Shown here in pieces: positions 8,107 through 16,285 of a stretch of DNA of 64,000 bases (positions are counted from its first letter, which is position 1; each line of letters starts with the position of its first letter). This stretch comes from Microbacterium oryzae (GTDB taxonomy: Bacteria > Actinomycetota > Actinomycetes > Actinomycetales > Microbacteriaceae): positions 2,046,001 through 2,110,000 of the forward strand of contig NZ_CP032550.1 in assembly GCF_009735645.1 (NCBI RefSeq), read 5' to 3'. A program made the translations under genes and the position numbers. Under the pieces are notes generated by a model, which did no database searches, had not been told where the DNA came from, and worked only from the letters and a program-made list of their open reading frames with translations.

Positions 8107-9138
8107 CTACGCGCTCTGCCGTACCACGAGCTCGGCGGGCAGGATGGTCACCCGCGGCGGGTCGAGTCCGGCCAGCCGGGCGAGGAGGACATCGGCCATC
8201 GCCTCCCCCTGCTCGAGCGATGGCTGGCGGATGGTCGTGAGTGCGGGAGTGACGCTGGTCGCGACCGGCGAGTCGTCGAACCCGATGATCGCGATGTCGC
8301 GCGGGACGCGCTTGCCGGCCCGCGCGAGCACGTCGAGAACGCCCCGGGCCATCAGGTCGCTCGCGACGAACAGCGCGTCGGGCAGGGGCTCCCCGGCCGC
8401 CTCGCGGTCGAGGATCGCGCGCATGGCGTCGGCGCCGCCGCTCGCCGTGAAGTCCCCGTCGCGGACGGGACCAGGCTCGATGCCCACCTCGGCCAGCGCG
8501 TCGCGGAATCCGGTGAGGCGGTCGATGCCGGCCGGCATGTCGAGCGGACCGGTGATCATCCCGATGCGCCGGCGACCGCGACTGAGGAGGTACTCGGTCG
8601 CGACGCGGCCGCCCGCGACGTTGTCGACGTCGACGAAGTAGTCGTCCGGCCGCTCGCGGGCGGGGCGGCCGCCGAAGACGACCGGCACCGACGCGGAGAT
8701 GCGGTCGATGTACGTGTCGCTCGTGTGATGCGAGACGACGAGGGCGCCGTCGACATTGCCGCCGGCGAGGAACGTGGTCGCCTTGTCGCCCGGGTCGTCC
8801 GACGCGACGATGAGGTTGAGCATGTGCTCCGACCGGGAGAGCCGCTGGTTGATGCCGGATACGATCGCCGCGAAGAACGGGTCTCCGAAGAACCGCGTGG
8901 TGTCCTCCGGCACGACCAGCGCGATCGCCTGGGTCTGCCTGCTGGCGAGCGACCGCGCGGCCCGGTTCGGCACGTAGTTGAGCTCGGCGATCGCCCGCTT
9001 GACCGACTCCAGCGCCTCCGGACTCACCCGGTCGCCGCCGTTCACCACGCGCGAGACGGTGGAGCGCGAGACTCCCGCGCGCGCGGCGACCTGCTCCAGC
9101 GTCGCGGGAACGCGTCCCACGCCGGCATCGACGCTCAT
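8107..9138 (-). CDS. cebR: LacI-family repressor, CebR-like
   Basis: A 343-residue repressor: an N-terminal helix-turn-helix (ATLEQVAARAGVSRSTVSRVVNG, residues 12-34), a hinge region (NRAARSLASRQ) and a periplasmic-binding-protein-like sugar domain. Its place at the end of a cebEFG-bglC-type operon, together with boxes matching the published Streptomyces CebR site (TGGGAGCGCTCCCA) in front of cebE, supports CebR: DNA release by cellobiose or related beta-glucosides. Family knowledge plus context; the ligand is inferred. The ATG at 9138 has AAGGAG seven bases upstream. The 117-base gap before it holds a different palindrome (9164-9183). Confidence 0.85.
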   Translation of the reverse strand: MSVDAGVGRVPATLEQVAARAGVSRSTVSRVVNGGDRVSPEALESVKRAIAELNYVPNRAARSLASRQTQAIALVVPEDTTRFFGDPFFAAIVSGINQRLSRSEHMLNLIVASDDPGDKATTFLAGGNVDGALVVSHHTSDTYIDRISASVPVVFGGRPARERPDDYFVDVDNVAGGRVATEYLLSRGRRRIGMITGPLDMPAGIDRLTGFRDALAEVGIEPGPVRDGDFTASGGADAMRAILDREAAGEPLPDALFVASDLMARGVLDVLARAGKRVPRDIAIIGFDDSPVATSVTPALTTIRQPSLEQGEAMADVLLARLAGLDPPRVTILPAELVVRQSA

Positions 9139-9163
9139 CCGCAGGCTCCTTCTCTCGTCAGGA

Positions 9164-9183
9164 CATCTTCTCGCGAGAAGGTG
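9164..9183. promoter_or_regulatory. Near-perfect 20-bp palindrome upstream of cebR
   Basis: CTTCTCGCGAGAAG (9167-9180) is a perfect 14-bp palindrome extended to 20 bp with one mismatch pair. It lies in the gap between bglC and cebR, 26 bases ahead of the cebR start. It has the CG-centred form of a LacI-family operator but does not match the boxes in front of cebE. It may be a second regulator's site, an unusual autoregulatory site, or a small hairpin at the end of bglC mRNA. Confidence 0.45.
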
Positions 9184-9255
9184 TCGGGCGCACCCGGTCT
9201 CTCCGCCCGCTCTCGGTCGTTCCCCCGGGTGCGCCCGCTGCGCTCCGCCGCCGCG

Positions 9256-10728
9256 TCAGCTCGACGCGAGCAGCCCCTCCGGCTCGACGTCCCCCGGTGC
9301 GGCGTCCGCCGCTTCGCCGTCCACGGCGCGGGCGGCGATGATCCGCGCGTACTCGAGGCCGGACTCCTTCACCGTGCGCTCCTGGGTGGCGTAGTCGACG
9401 TGGACGATGCCGAACCGGCGCGCGTAGCCCCACGCCCACTCGTAGTTGTCCAGCAGCGACCAGTAGAAGTAGCCGCGCACGTCCACGCCGTGGTCGAGGG
9501 CGTCGCGCACGGCGGCCACGTGGTCGTGCACGAAGGCGACCCGCTGCGCATCGTCGATGCGGCCATCCGCGAGGTGGTCGTCGCCGGCCGCGCCGTTCTC
9601 GGTCACGTACAGCGGCACGTCGTGCGCGTACTCCGCCGACACCCGCTCGAGCAGCCGGGTGAGGCCCGCCGGGTCGATCTCCCAGCCCATGTTCGTGCGC
9701 TCGTAGCCGCGCTCGTGCCAGTGGATCCCCTCGTGGGAGGGGAACGGCGACGCGATGTGGCGATCGGTCGGCGCATCGCCACCCGGAACGGGGATCGGTG
9801 ACGGCCGTCCCGACACGTACTCGCCGTGGTAGTAGTTCACGCCGAGGAAGTCGATCGGCGTCGAGATCGTCGCGAGGTCACCGTCGCGCACGGCGCACCG
9901 CAGGTCCTCGACCGCGGCCTCGTCGACCAGGCGGATGTCCTCGACGATGTCACCGGGGTACGTCGCGTGGAAGACCGGGTCGAGGAACCAGCGGTTGAAC
10001 TGGCCGTCGATCCGGCGCGCGGCATCGAGATCGGCCGCGTCGGAGGGGTCGACGGGCTCGGCGTTGGTGAGGTTCAGCGTGATCCCCACGTGCTCGGCCC
10101 CGCGGCCGCGCAGCTCCTGCACGGCGCGGCCGTGTGCGAGGAGGAGGTGGTGCGAGGCCAGGAGCCCGTCGCGCACGCTCTGCCGGCCCGGCGCGTGCGC
10201 GCCGGCCGTGTACGACAGGAACGACGAGCACCACGGCTCGTTGAACGTCGTCCAGTGCGTGACGCGGTCGCCGAGCGCCTCGTGCATCGTCGCGGCGTAC
10301 TCGACGAACCGCTCCACGGTGTCGCGCGAGGTCCAGCCGCCCTTCTCCTCGAGGGCCTGCGGCATGTCCCAGTGGTACAGCGTCAGCCACGGGAGGATGC
10401 CGGCCTCGAGCAGCTCGTCGACCAGGCGCGAGTAGAAGTCCACGCCCTTCGCATTGACGGCGCCGCCGTCGGGGCGCACGCGCGACCACGACGTCGAGAA
10501 CCGGTAGCTCTGCAGCCCCAGGCGCTTCATGAGCGCGACGTCCTCGCGGTACCGGTGGTAGTGGTCGCAGGCCACGTCGCCGGTGTCGCCGCTGATCACC
10601 GCGCCGGGCACCCGGGCGAACGCGTCCCAGATGGACGCGGTGCGGCCATCCTCGAACGCCGCGCCCTCGATCTGATAGGCCGCCGTGGCGGCGCCGAAGA
10701 GGAAGTCCTCTGGAAATGAACGGGTCAT
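9256..10728 (-). CDS. bglC: GH1 beta-glucosidase
   Basis: A 490-residue cytosolic retaining beta-glucosidase of glycoside hydrolase family 1, splitting cellobiose or similar beta-glucosides after import. Visible: the N-terminal DFLFGAATAAYQIEG; acid/base Glu164 in TFNEPW; nucleophile Glu377 in YVTENG; C-terminal WSLLDNYEWAWGY, the aglycone-side Trp region. Three ATGs are available (10737, 10734, 10728); 10728 gives the best distance (9 bases) from GAAGGG and starts MTRSFPEDFLFG. The upstream permease stop overlaps the first ATG, so translation is probably coupled. The C-terminal 25 residues are low-complexity and acidic. Confidence 0.95.
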   Translation of the reverse strand: MTRSFPEDFLFGAATAAYQIEGAAFEDGRTASIWDAFARVPGAVISGDTGDVACDHYHRYREDVALMKRLGLQSYRFSTSWSRVRPDGGAVNAKGVDFYSRLVDELLEAGILPWLTLYHWDMPQALEEKGGWTSRDTVERFVEYAATMHEALGDRVTHWTTFNEPWCSSFLSYTAGAHAPGRQSVRDGLLASHHLLLAHGRAVQELRGRGAEHVGITLNLTNAEPVDPSDAADLDAARRIDGQFNRWFLDPVFHATYPGDIVEDIRLVDEAAVEDLRCAVRDGDLATISTPIDFLGVNYYHGEYVSGRPSPIPVPGGDAPTDRHIASPFPSHEGIHWHERGYERTNMGWEIDPAGLTRLLERVSAEYAHDVPLYVTENGAAGDDHLADGRIDDAQRVAFVHDHVAAVRDALDHGVDVRGYFYWSLLDNYEWAWGYARRFGIVHVDYATQERTVKESGLEYARIIAARAVDGEAADAAPGDVEPEGLLASS

Positions 10729-10733
10729 GTGCA

Positions 10734-11624
10734 TCATCCCTTCACCGCACCGGCCATGATGCCACTGACGAGCTGCTTTCCGGCGACGGCGAAGAGGAGG
10801 AGCAGGGGCAGCGTCGCGAGCACGACGCCCGCGAGCACGATCGAGTAGTCCACGAAGTGATTCGACTGCAGCAGCGACAGCGCCACCGGCAGGGTCGGGT
10901 TCTGGCGGTCCAGGACGATGAACGGCCAGAAGAAGTTGTTCCAGGCGGTGACGAACGTGAAGAGGAAGAGCATGGCCGCCGCAGGTCGCGCTGCGGTCAC
11001 GCCCACCGTCCAGAACGTGCGGATCATCGACGCCCCGTCCATCCGCGCCGCCTCGATGAGCTCGTCGGGCACCGCCTGCTGCAGGTACTGCGTCATCCAG
11101 AACACGCCGAACGCGCTGGTGAGGGCGGGGATGATGATCGCGCCGATCTTGCCCGTCCAGCCGATCTCGCTGAAGAGGATGTACATCGGCACGACGCCGA
11201 GCTGCTGCGGCACCGCCATCGTCGCGACGACGAAGGCCAGGAGGGCCTTGCCGCCGGGGAAGCGCAGCTTCGCGAAGGCCCAGCCCGCGAGCGTGGAGAA
11301 GACGACGACGCTCACGGCGATGAGGGTCGAGCTCCACACCGAGTTCCACAGCGCGCGCCAGAAGTTCACGGCCGGGTCGTTCACCACGCTCAGGGCGTTG
11401 GCGATGAAATTGCCGCCCGGGATCCACGACTTGTCCGGGTCGCGGAGGGTCGAGGAGTCGCCCGATCCGATGAGGAACGAGAAGTACAGCGGGAAGACGC
11501 TCGCGATGAGCACGACGGCGAGGCCTGCGTACACCCAGAAGCCGGGACGCGAGCCGCGGATGCGCACGGTGCGGCGCTTGGCGGCCGGGGCGTCCTTCAT
11601 GACGAGGGTCGAGGTGGCGGTCAT
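10734..11624 (-). CDS. cebG: ABC sugar importer permease, CebG-like
   Basis: One of the two membrane subunits of a carbohydrate-uptake (CUT1, MalG-like) ABC importer, 296 residues with six predicted membrane segments. The EAA loop that contacts the ATPase is seen as DELIEAARMDGASMIRTFWTVGV. The C-terminal ...SGIMAGAVKG is the typical MalG-family end. The ATG at 11624 overlaps the cebF stop by four bases (ATGA) and has GGAGG eight bases upstream. No ATPase gene is in the operon; in Streptomyces the unlinked MsiK ATPase serves such systems, and that is the likely case here. Confidence 0.92.
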   Translation of the reverse strand: MTATSTLVMKDAPAAKRRTVRIRGSRPGFWVYAGLAVVLIASVFPLYFSFLIGSGDSSTLRDPDKSWIPGGNFIANALSVVNDPAVNFWRALWNSVWSSTLIAVSVVVFSTLAGWAFAKLRFPGGKALLAFVVATMAVPQQLGVVPMYILFSEIGWTGKIGAIIIPALTSAFGVFWMTQYLQQAVPDELIEAARMDGASMIRTFWTVGVTAARPAAAMLFLFTFVTAWNNFFWPFIVLDRQNPTLPVALSLLQSNHFVDYSIVLAGVVLATLPLLLLFAVAGKQLVSGIMAGAVKG

Positions 11625-12655
11625 CGGCGGGCCTCCGCTCGCTTGAGTGCTCGTCGTTCCCGGCGCGACAGCTGAGCGCCGCGTCGGCCCTCGTCGCGCA
11701 CGAGCGAGCGCGTGACGAGCAGGTTGATGAGGCCGATCGCGAGGATGATGATGAACAGGATCCAGGCCATCGCGGCGGCGCGGCCGAAGTTCCACTCGCC
11801 CCAGCCGATGTCGTAGAGGTAGAGCGTGATCGTCAGCCACTGCTGAGCGGAGCCGCCGCGCCCGAACTGGTCGAACATCCGCGGCTCGTCGAAGATCTGC
11901 AGCCCGCCGATGGTCGAGGTGATGACGACGAAGATGAGCGTGGGCTTCAGCGACGGCAGCGTGATGCTCATGAACTGGCGGAAGGCGCCCGCGCCGTCGA
12001 CGGTCGCGGCCTCGTAGTAGTCGCGCGGGATGGCCTGCATCGCCGCGAGGAGGATCAGCGCGTTGTAGCCGGTCCAGCGGTAGTTCACCATCGTCGCGAT
12101 GGCGATGTGGCTCCAGAACGGCTCCACGTGCCAGGGGATGGCGCCGATGCCGATCCACTCGAAGAAGCCGTTGACGGCGCCGGACTTGTCCGCGAAGAGC
12201 GCGTTGAAGATGAGCCCGACGGCGACGGGGGCCACGACGTACGGCAGCAGGGCGCTCATCCGCCAGAAGGTCTTCGCGCGGATGTGGCGGTCGAGCATGG
12301 CGGCGATGAACAGCGCGAGGATGAGCTGCGGCACGCTCGAGAGCAGGAAGATGCTGAAGGTGTTGCCGAGCGCCGTCCAGAACTTCGGCTGCGTGAGGAT
12401 CCAGGCGTACTGGTCGAAGCCCACGAACTCGCCGGACCGGCGGACCTGGTCCCAGTCCATGAACGAGATGACACCCGTGTACGCGATCGGGAAGAGGCCG
12501 ACGATCGCGAACAGCACGAAGAACGGCGAGATGTAGAGGTACGGGGAGAGCTTCATGTCCCAGCGGCTGAGCCGCTGCGAGAACGAGAGCACTCGGATGG
12601 GCCGGTCCGGCGGGGGCGTCTGCGCGCTCGCCGGGCGGGTGGCGGTGATGGTCAC
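11621..12655 (-). CDS. cebF: ABC sugar importer permease, CebF-like
   Basis: The MalF-like partner permease of the importer, 344 residues. An N-terminal cytosolic arm is followed by six membrane segments; the EAA loop is MQAIPRDYYEAATVDGAGAFRQF. The open frame begins further upstream, but GTG at 12655 has GAGGGG six bases before it and starts VTITATRPA. The C-terminal tail is basic (RREERRALKR-like). cebE lies 123 bases upstream, separated by a stem-loop at 12726-12769; cebG overlaps the stop. Role: moves the sugar released by CebE across the membrane. Confidence 0.92.
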   Translation of the reverse strand: MTITATRPASAQTPPPDRPIRVLSFSQRLSRWDMKLSPYLYISPFFVLFAIVGLFPIAYTGVISFMDWDQVRRSGEFVGFDQYAWILTQPKFWTALGNTFSIFLLSSVPQLILALFIAAMLDRHIRAKTFWRMSALLPYVVAPVAVGLIFNALFADKSGAVNGFFEWIGIGAIPWHVEPFWSHIAIATMVNYRWTGYNALILLAAMQAIPRDYYEAATVDGAGAFRQFMSITLPSLKPTLIFVVITSTIGGLQIFDEPRMFDQFGRGGSAQQWLTITLYLYDIGWGEWNFGRAAAMAWILFIIILAIGLINLLVTRSLVRDEGRRGAQLSRRERRALKRAEARR

Positions 12656-12725
12656 GGCGTCCCCTCGGGGTGTTCGGATGGTCGGTGCGGGGCGGGCGTA
12701 CGGCCTGCGCGGCGGGGTGGGAGGA

Positions 12726-12769
12726 GTGCGGCGGGCGGATGGCCGAAGCGGCTGCACCGCCCGCCGCAC
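12726..12769 (-). promoter_or_regulatory. Stem-loop between cebE and cebF
   Basis: A perfect 13-bp inverted repeat, GTGCGGCGGGCGG at 12726-12738 and its complement at 12757-12769, encloses 18 bases that can form a small inner GCCG/CGGC stem. It sits just after the cebE stop in the only sizeable gap of the operon. Such hairpins after binding-protein genes commonly protect the upstream mRNA or partly terminate transcription, giving more binding protein than permease; that role is inferred. Confidence 0.6.
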
Positions 12770-12778
12770 GTCACCGGG

Positions 12779-14050
12779 TCAGAATCCGGAGACCTCGTCG
12801 ACCCAGGTCTGCCAGCTCGTCTCCTGGTCCTCGATGCCGTCGAAGACCCGGGTCACGGCGCTCTGCAGCGCGTCGTGGAACTGGAAGTACTTCGCGCCCT
12901 TCACCGGCGACACCGTCACGGCCTCGGCGCGGTCGACGCCGATCTGACCCGTGGGCGCGTCGTTGAAGAACTCGTTCGTGAAGCCGGTGAGGTCGTCGCT
13001 CTCGTAGGCCTCGGTCTGGCTCGGGAAGGTGCCCGCGTTGCCGAAGGCCTTCACCTGCGTCTCCGGCGAGCTCAGCCAGTCGGCGAGCTCCTGCGCGGCC
13101 TCGACGTGCGCGCCGTTCGCGGGGATCGTCAGGTACGAGCCGCCCCAGTTGCCGCCGCCGCCGGGGAAGACGTCGGCGATGTCCCATCCCTCGACGTCCG
13201 GGCCCTCGCCGGAGATGATGCCGTGCATCCAGCCGGGGCAGAGCATGGCCGGGAACTCCCCGTTCGCGAGGGAGGCGTACCAGTCGTCGCCCCACTGAGC
13301 GGGGTAGGCCGAGATCGGGACCGCGCGCTCGACGACCGTGTCGTAGACCTCGCGGACGTCGGGGTTCTCGGTGGCGACGACGGTGCCGTCCGCCTCCTCG
13401 TAGCTCACCTCGACCTGGTTCATCAGGCCCTGCAGCACCGTGTTCGCCGAGTCGATGAACGGCTTGCCCGTCTTGTCGACGTACTCCTGGCCGACCGTGA
13501 AGAAGTCATCCCAGGTCGTGAAGAGCTTGGCGACCTCTTCGCGGTCGGTGGGCAGCCCGGCCGCTTCGAACAGGTCGGAGCGGTAGCAGACGGCCTGCGG
13601 GCCGATGTCGGTGCCGTACCCGACGAGGTTGCCCTCGGCGTCGGTCGCCGCGGCTTCCTTCCAGTCCAGCCAGCGGCCCTTGAGGTCGTCCGGAACCGGC
13701 TCCAGCAGATCCGAGTACTCCATCATCTCGGCGAGCCAGTCGACCTCGATGGCCTCGATGTCGGCGAGGCCCGAGTTGCCGAGCTTCTGGAAGAAGTTCG
13801 CACGGGCGTCGTTCGACGTCGCGGCCTTGTTGTGGACGATCGTCACGTTCGGGTGCTCGTCCATGTACTCCTGGAGGAGCTCGTCGGTGTAGCCGAAGTC
13901 GTTGAAGGTCGCGATCGACAGCTCGATGGGCGCGTTCGGGTCGTCCGAGGCGGATTCCTCCGCGGAACCGGCGCAGCCGGCCAGGACGACGCCGCCGATG
14001 GCGAGAGCGCTGACCGCGGCGGCGCCGCGGCGGATGGCACGAGAGTTCAC
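12779..14050 (-). CDS. cebE: Sugar ABC transporter substrate-binding lipoprotein, CebE-like
   Basis: A 423-residue lipoprotein that captures the sugar outside the membrane. The signal peptide is basic (NSRAIRR), then hydrophobic, ending in the lipobox LAGC near residue 25. The mature part has the family-1 solute-binding fold with aromatic residues suited to sugar stacking (DWYASLANGEFPAML, GWDIADVFPGGGGNWGGSY). The GTG at 14050 is chosen because AAAGGAG lies five bases upstream; nearby GTG 14056 and ATG 14098 do not fit a ribosome site. First gene of cebE-cebF-cebG-bglC-cebR. Cellobiose or a short cello-oligosaccharide is the inferred ligand. Confidence 0.9.
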   Translation of the reverse strand: MNSRAIRRGAAAVSALAIGGVVLAGCAGSAEESASDDPNAPIELSIATFNDFGYTDELLQEYMDEHPNVTIVHNKAATSNDARANFFQKLGNSGLADIEAIEVDWLAEMMEYSDLLEPVPDDLKGRWLDWKEAAATDAEGNLVGYGTDIGPQAVCYRSDLFEAAGLPTDREEVAKLFTTWDDFFTVGQEYVDKTGKPFIDSANTVLQGLMNQVEVSYEEADGTVVATENPDVREVYDTVVERAVPISAYPAQWGDDWYASLANGEFPAMLCPGWMHGIISGEGPDVEGWDIADVFPGGGGNWGGSYLTIPANGAHVEAAQELADWLSSPETQVKAFGNAGTFPSQTEAYESDDLTGFTNEFFNDAPTGQIGVDRAEAVTVSPVKGAKYFQFHDALQSAVTRVFDGIEDQETSWQTWVDEVSGF

Positions 14051-14078
14051 AGTCACTCCTTTGTGGGTGGGACCGCCG

Positions 14079-14135
14079 TGAGAGCGCTCCCACGGCATTG
14101 ACCAGGACTCTATGGGAGCGCTCTCACGACGTCAA
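14079..14135 (-). promoter_or_regulatory. cebE promoter with two CebR-like operators
   Basis: On the minus strand a -35 box TTGACG (14135-14130) and a -10 box TAGAGT (14112-14107) are exactly 17 bases apart. One operator, TGGGAGCGCTCTCA on the plus strand (14113-14126), fills the spacer; its reverse complement TGAGAGCGCTCCCA (14079-14092) lies just after the expected start site near 14100. Both differ by one base from the published CebR site TGGGAGCGCTCCCA. The arrangement would block polymerase binding and clearance together. Confidence 0.85.
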
Positions 14136-14198
14136 GTCGAATGCGAGCGGACGCATCGCGCACCCCGAGTGCGGGCTCTCGCTCAGCCACGCGCGGAC

Positions 14199-14204
14199 TA
14201 GACT
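14199..14204 (+). promoter_or_regulatory. Candidate -10 box for purS-purQ
   Basis: TAGACT at 14199-14204 resembles the actinobacterial -10 consensus and lies 39 bases before the purS ATG. No convincing -35 box is seen 16-18 bases upstream. Confidence 0.4.
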
Positions 14205-14243
14205 GGAGACGATCCCCCGCCCGCGACATCCGGAGCTCATCTC

Positions 14244-14492
14244 ATGCCCACCATCGTCGTCGACGTCATGCCCAAGGCCGAGCTGCTGGATCCGCAGGGG
14301 AAGGCCGTGACCGGCTCCCTCGCGCGCCTCGGCCACGGCGCGTTCCAGAACGTCCGCATCGGGAAGCGCATCGAGCTGACCGTCGAGGGCGAGGTCACCG
14401 ACGAGGTGCTCGCCGAGGCGAAGACGATCGCCGACGAGATCCTCTCGAACGGCGTGATCGAGGACGTCGTGAACATCGGAGTGGTGGAGTGA
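14244..14492 (+). CDS. purS: Phosphoribosylformylglycinamidine synthase subunit PurS
   Basis: An 82-residue small subunit of FGAM synthase. It bridges PurQ and PurL and helps pass ammonia from the glutaminase to the synthetase. Visible family features are the N-terminal strand [20 protein letters not shown], the [20 protein letters not shown] segment, and the C-terminal [11 protein letters not shown]. The last bases overlap the purQ GTG (GTGA), so the two are translationally coupled. purL is not in this window. The gene is divergent from cebE; its promoter must lie in the 193-base gap. Confidence 0.95.
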   Translation: MPTIVVDVMPKAELLDPQGKAVTGSLARLGHGAFQNVRIGKRIELTVEGEVTDEVLAEAKTIADEILSNGVIEDVVNIGVVE

Positions 14493-15196
14493 CCGCCCGC
14501 ATCGGGGTCATCACCTTCCCCGGCTCGCTCGACGACCGCGACGCGCAGCGCGCGGTCCGCGTCGCCGGCGCGGAGCCCGTCGCCCTGTGGCACGGCTCGC
14601 ACGACCTCGAGGGCGTCGACGCGGTGATCCTGCCGGGCGGCTTCTCGTACGGCGACTACCTGCGCGCCGGCGCCATCGCCGCGCACGCCCCGATCATGGC
14701 CGAGGTCGCCGCCGCGAGCGCGAAGGGCATGCCCGTCCTCGGGATCTGCAACGGCTTCCAGATGCTCGTCGAGGCGCACCTGCTGCCGGGCGGACTCATC
14801 CGCAACGCGCACCAGCAGTTCATCCGCCGCGACCAGAAGCTGCGCGTCGAGAACGCGTCGACCGCGTGGACGAACGCGTTCACGGTCGGCGAGGAGATCG
14901 TCATCCCGCTGAAGAACGCCGACGGCGGCTACATCGCCGACGACGAGACGCTGCGCCGCATCGAGGGCGAGGGCCTCGTCGCCTTCCGCTATCTCGGCGT
15001 GAACCCGAACGGGTCGCTCAACGACATCGCGGGCATCACGAACGAGCACGGCAACGTCCTGGGGCTCATGCCCCACCCCGAGCACGCGGTGGAGCCCGGC
15101 TTCGGCCCGGCCACGCCCGCCGCCATGCGGTCGGGCATCGACGGCCTGCGCTTCTTCCAGTCCGCCGTGTCGGCCCTGGTGGGCCAGGCCGCCTGA
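14489..15196 (+). CDS. purQ: Phosphoribosylformylglycinamidine synthase subunit PurQ (glutaminase)
   Basis: A 235-residue class I glutamine amidotransferase that supplies ammonia for FGAM synthesis. The nucleophile Cys is in [11 protein letters not shown], the oxyanion/Gly-rich region is [16 protein letters not shown], and the catalytic His-Glu pair is in [11 protein letters not shown]. The start is the GTG overlapping the purS stop; the longer open frame upstream (from 14141) runs through purS in another frame and is not coding. Full family length. Confidence 0.96.
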   Translation: MTARIGVITFPGSLDDRDAQRAVRVAGAEPVALWHGSHDLEGVDAVILPGGFSYGDYLRAGAIAAHAPIMAEVAAASAKGMPVLGICNGFQMLVEAHLLPGGLIRNAHQQFIRRDQKLRVENASTAWTNAFTVGEEIVIPLKNADGGYIADDETLRRIEGEGLVAFRYLGVNPNGSLNDIAGITNEHGNVLGLMPHPEHAVEPGFGPATPAAMRSGIDGLRFFQSAVSALVGQAA

Positions 15197-15303
15197 GGCG
15201 CGGCGCCAAGCCAGGAGGTAAGCGCGCACCCGGGAGGCGATCGGCGCCGACGCTCCTGGGTAAGCGCCATCCACCTGGGTCGGCGCACCGGTAGCCTCGA
15301 CGC

Positions 15304-16236
15304 ATGAGCGCGATCACGGTCTCCGTCCCCACCGAAGAGCTCGCCGGCGACGTCTCGGCGCTGCTCGACCCCGAGCTCGGCATCGAGGTCGTGCGGTGGG
15401 ATGGCCAGGAGCCGGCCCCGCGGGACCGGTTCGACATCGTCGTGCCGCCGTACATGCGCCAGGGGCGGATGCTCGCGCGTCTTCACGAGATCGACTGCGG
15501 CCTCGTGCAGGGCCAGGCGATCGGCTACGAGGGCGTCGAGGAGCGGCTTCCCGCGGGCTCGACGTACGCCAACGCCTCCAGCGTTCATGAGACGGCGACG
15601 GCCGAGCTGACGATCGGGCTGCTGCTCGTGGCGCAGCGCGAGCTGGACCGGATCGTGCGCAATCAGGACCGCGGCGTGTGGGACAACGGCGGCATGCCCG
15701 CCGGCCTCGCCGACCGCCGCATCGTCATGCTCGGCTACGGCGGCGTCGCGAAGGCCATCGCCCGACGCCTCGAGGCCTTCGAGGTGGATCTGGCGCCGGT
15801 CGCCTCCCGCGCTCGCGACGAGGACGGCCTCCACGTGCACGCCCTGTCGGAGCTCGACGAGCTGCTTCCCGGTGCCGAGATCCTCATCAACGTGCTGCCC
15901 GGCGGCGCCGAAACCCACCACCTCATCGACGACGCGGTCCTGTCTCAGCTGCCCGACGGCGCGCTCGTCGTGAACGTCGGCCGCGGCCCGACCGTCGACA
16001 CCGACGCGCTCGTCGAGCACGTGCGGCGCGGACGCATCCGCGTCGCGAGCGACGTGTTCGACCCCGAGCCGCTGCCGGAGGGCCACCCGCTGTGGTCGCT
16101 CGACGGCGTCTTCATCACGCCCCACGTCGGCGGGCGCAGCGCCGCGATGCGTCCGCGCATCGCGCGACTCATCGCGGAGCAGGCCGAGCGCCTCGCGCGC
16201 GGCGAGGAGCACGTGAACGTGGTCATCCGCACCTGA
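15304..16236 (+). CDS. D-isomer-specific 2-hydroxyacid dehydrogenase
   Basis: A 310-residue NAD(P)-dependent oxidoreductase. The Rossmann motif is GYGGVAKAIARRL (about residue 143 on), and the family catalytic set is visible: Arg in VNVGRGPTVD, the acidic residue in DVFDPEPLPEGHPLW, and His in FITPHVGGRS. The substrate (glyoxylate, hydroxypyruvate, or another 2-ketoacid) cannot be read from sequence. A TAGCCT box (15292-15297) ends six bases before the ATG with no ribosome site, so a leaderless mRNA is likely. The 107-base gap before it shows imperfect GGTAAGCGC repeats and nothing else. Confidence 0.9.
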   Translation: MSAITVSVPTEELAGDVSALLDPELGIEVVRWDGQEPAPRDRFDIVVPPYMRQGRMLARLHEIDCGLVQGQAIGYEGVEERLPAGSTYANASSVHETATAELTIGLLLVAQRELDRIVRNQDRGVWDNGGMPAGLADRRIVMLGYGGVAKAIARRLEAFEVDLAPVASRARDEDGLHVHALSELDELLPGAEILINVLPGGAETHHLIDDAVLSQLPDGALVVNVGRGPTVDTDALVEHVRRGRIRVASDVFDPEPLPEGHPLWSLDGVFITPHVGGRSAAMRPRIARLIAEQAERLARGEEHVNVVIRT

Positions 16237-16240
16237 CGCG

Positions 16241-16270
16241 CGCGCGGGTCATCCGCGCGCGACCCGCGCG
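16241..16270. terminator. Bidirectional hairpin between convergent genes
   Basis: CGCGCGGGTC (16241-16250) and GACCCGCGCG (16261-16270) form a perfect 10-bp stem with a 10-base loop, placed between the converging dehydrogenase and RidA genes. Confidence 0.6.
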
Positions 16271-16285
16271 GAGCCATGCGCCCGC

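Noticed and set aside
7819..9801. 660-codon plus-strand frame across the GNAT, cebR and bglC genes
   Set aside because: It runs antisense through three well-supported genes and has no motif of its own.
14098..14310. Small TTG-started frame in the cebE/purS gap
   Set aside because: It runs across the operator region and purS in another frame, has no ribosome site and no recognisable content.
15197..15303. Imperfect GGTAAGCGC repeats upstream of the dehydrogenase as a possible riboswitch or operator
   Set aside because: Copies are irregular, not symmetric and do not fold into a known riboswitch shape.
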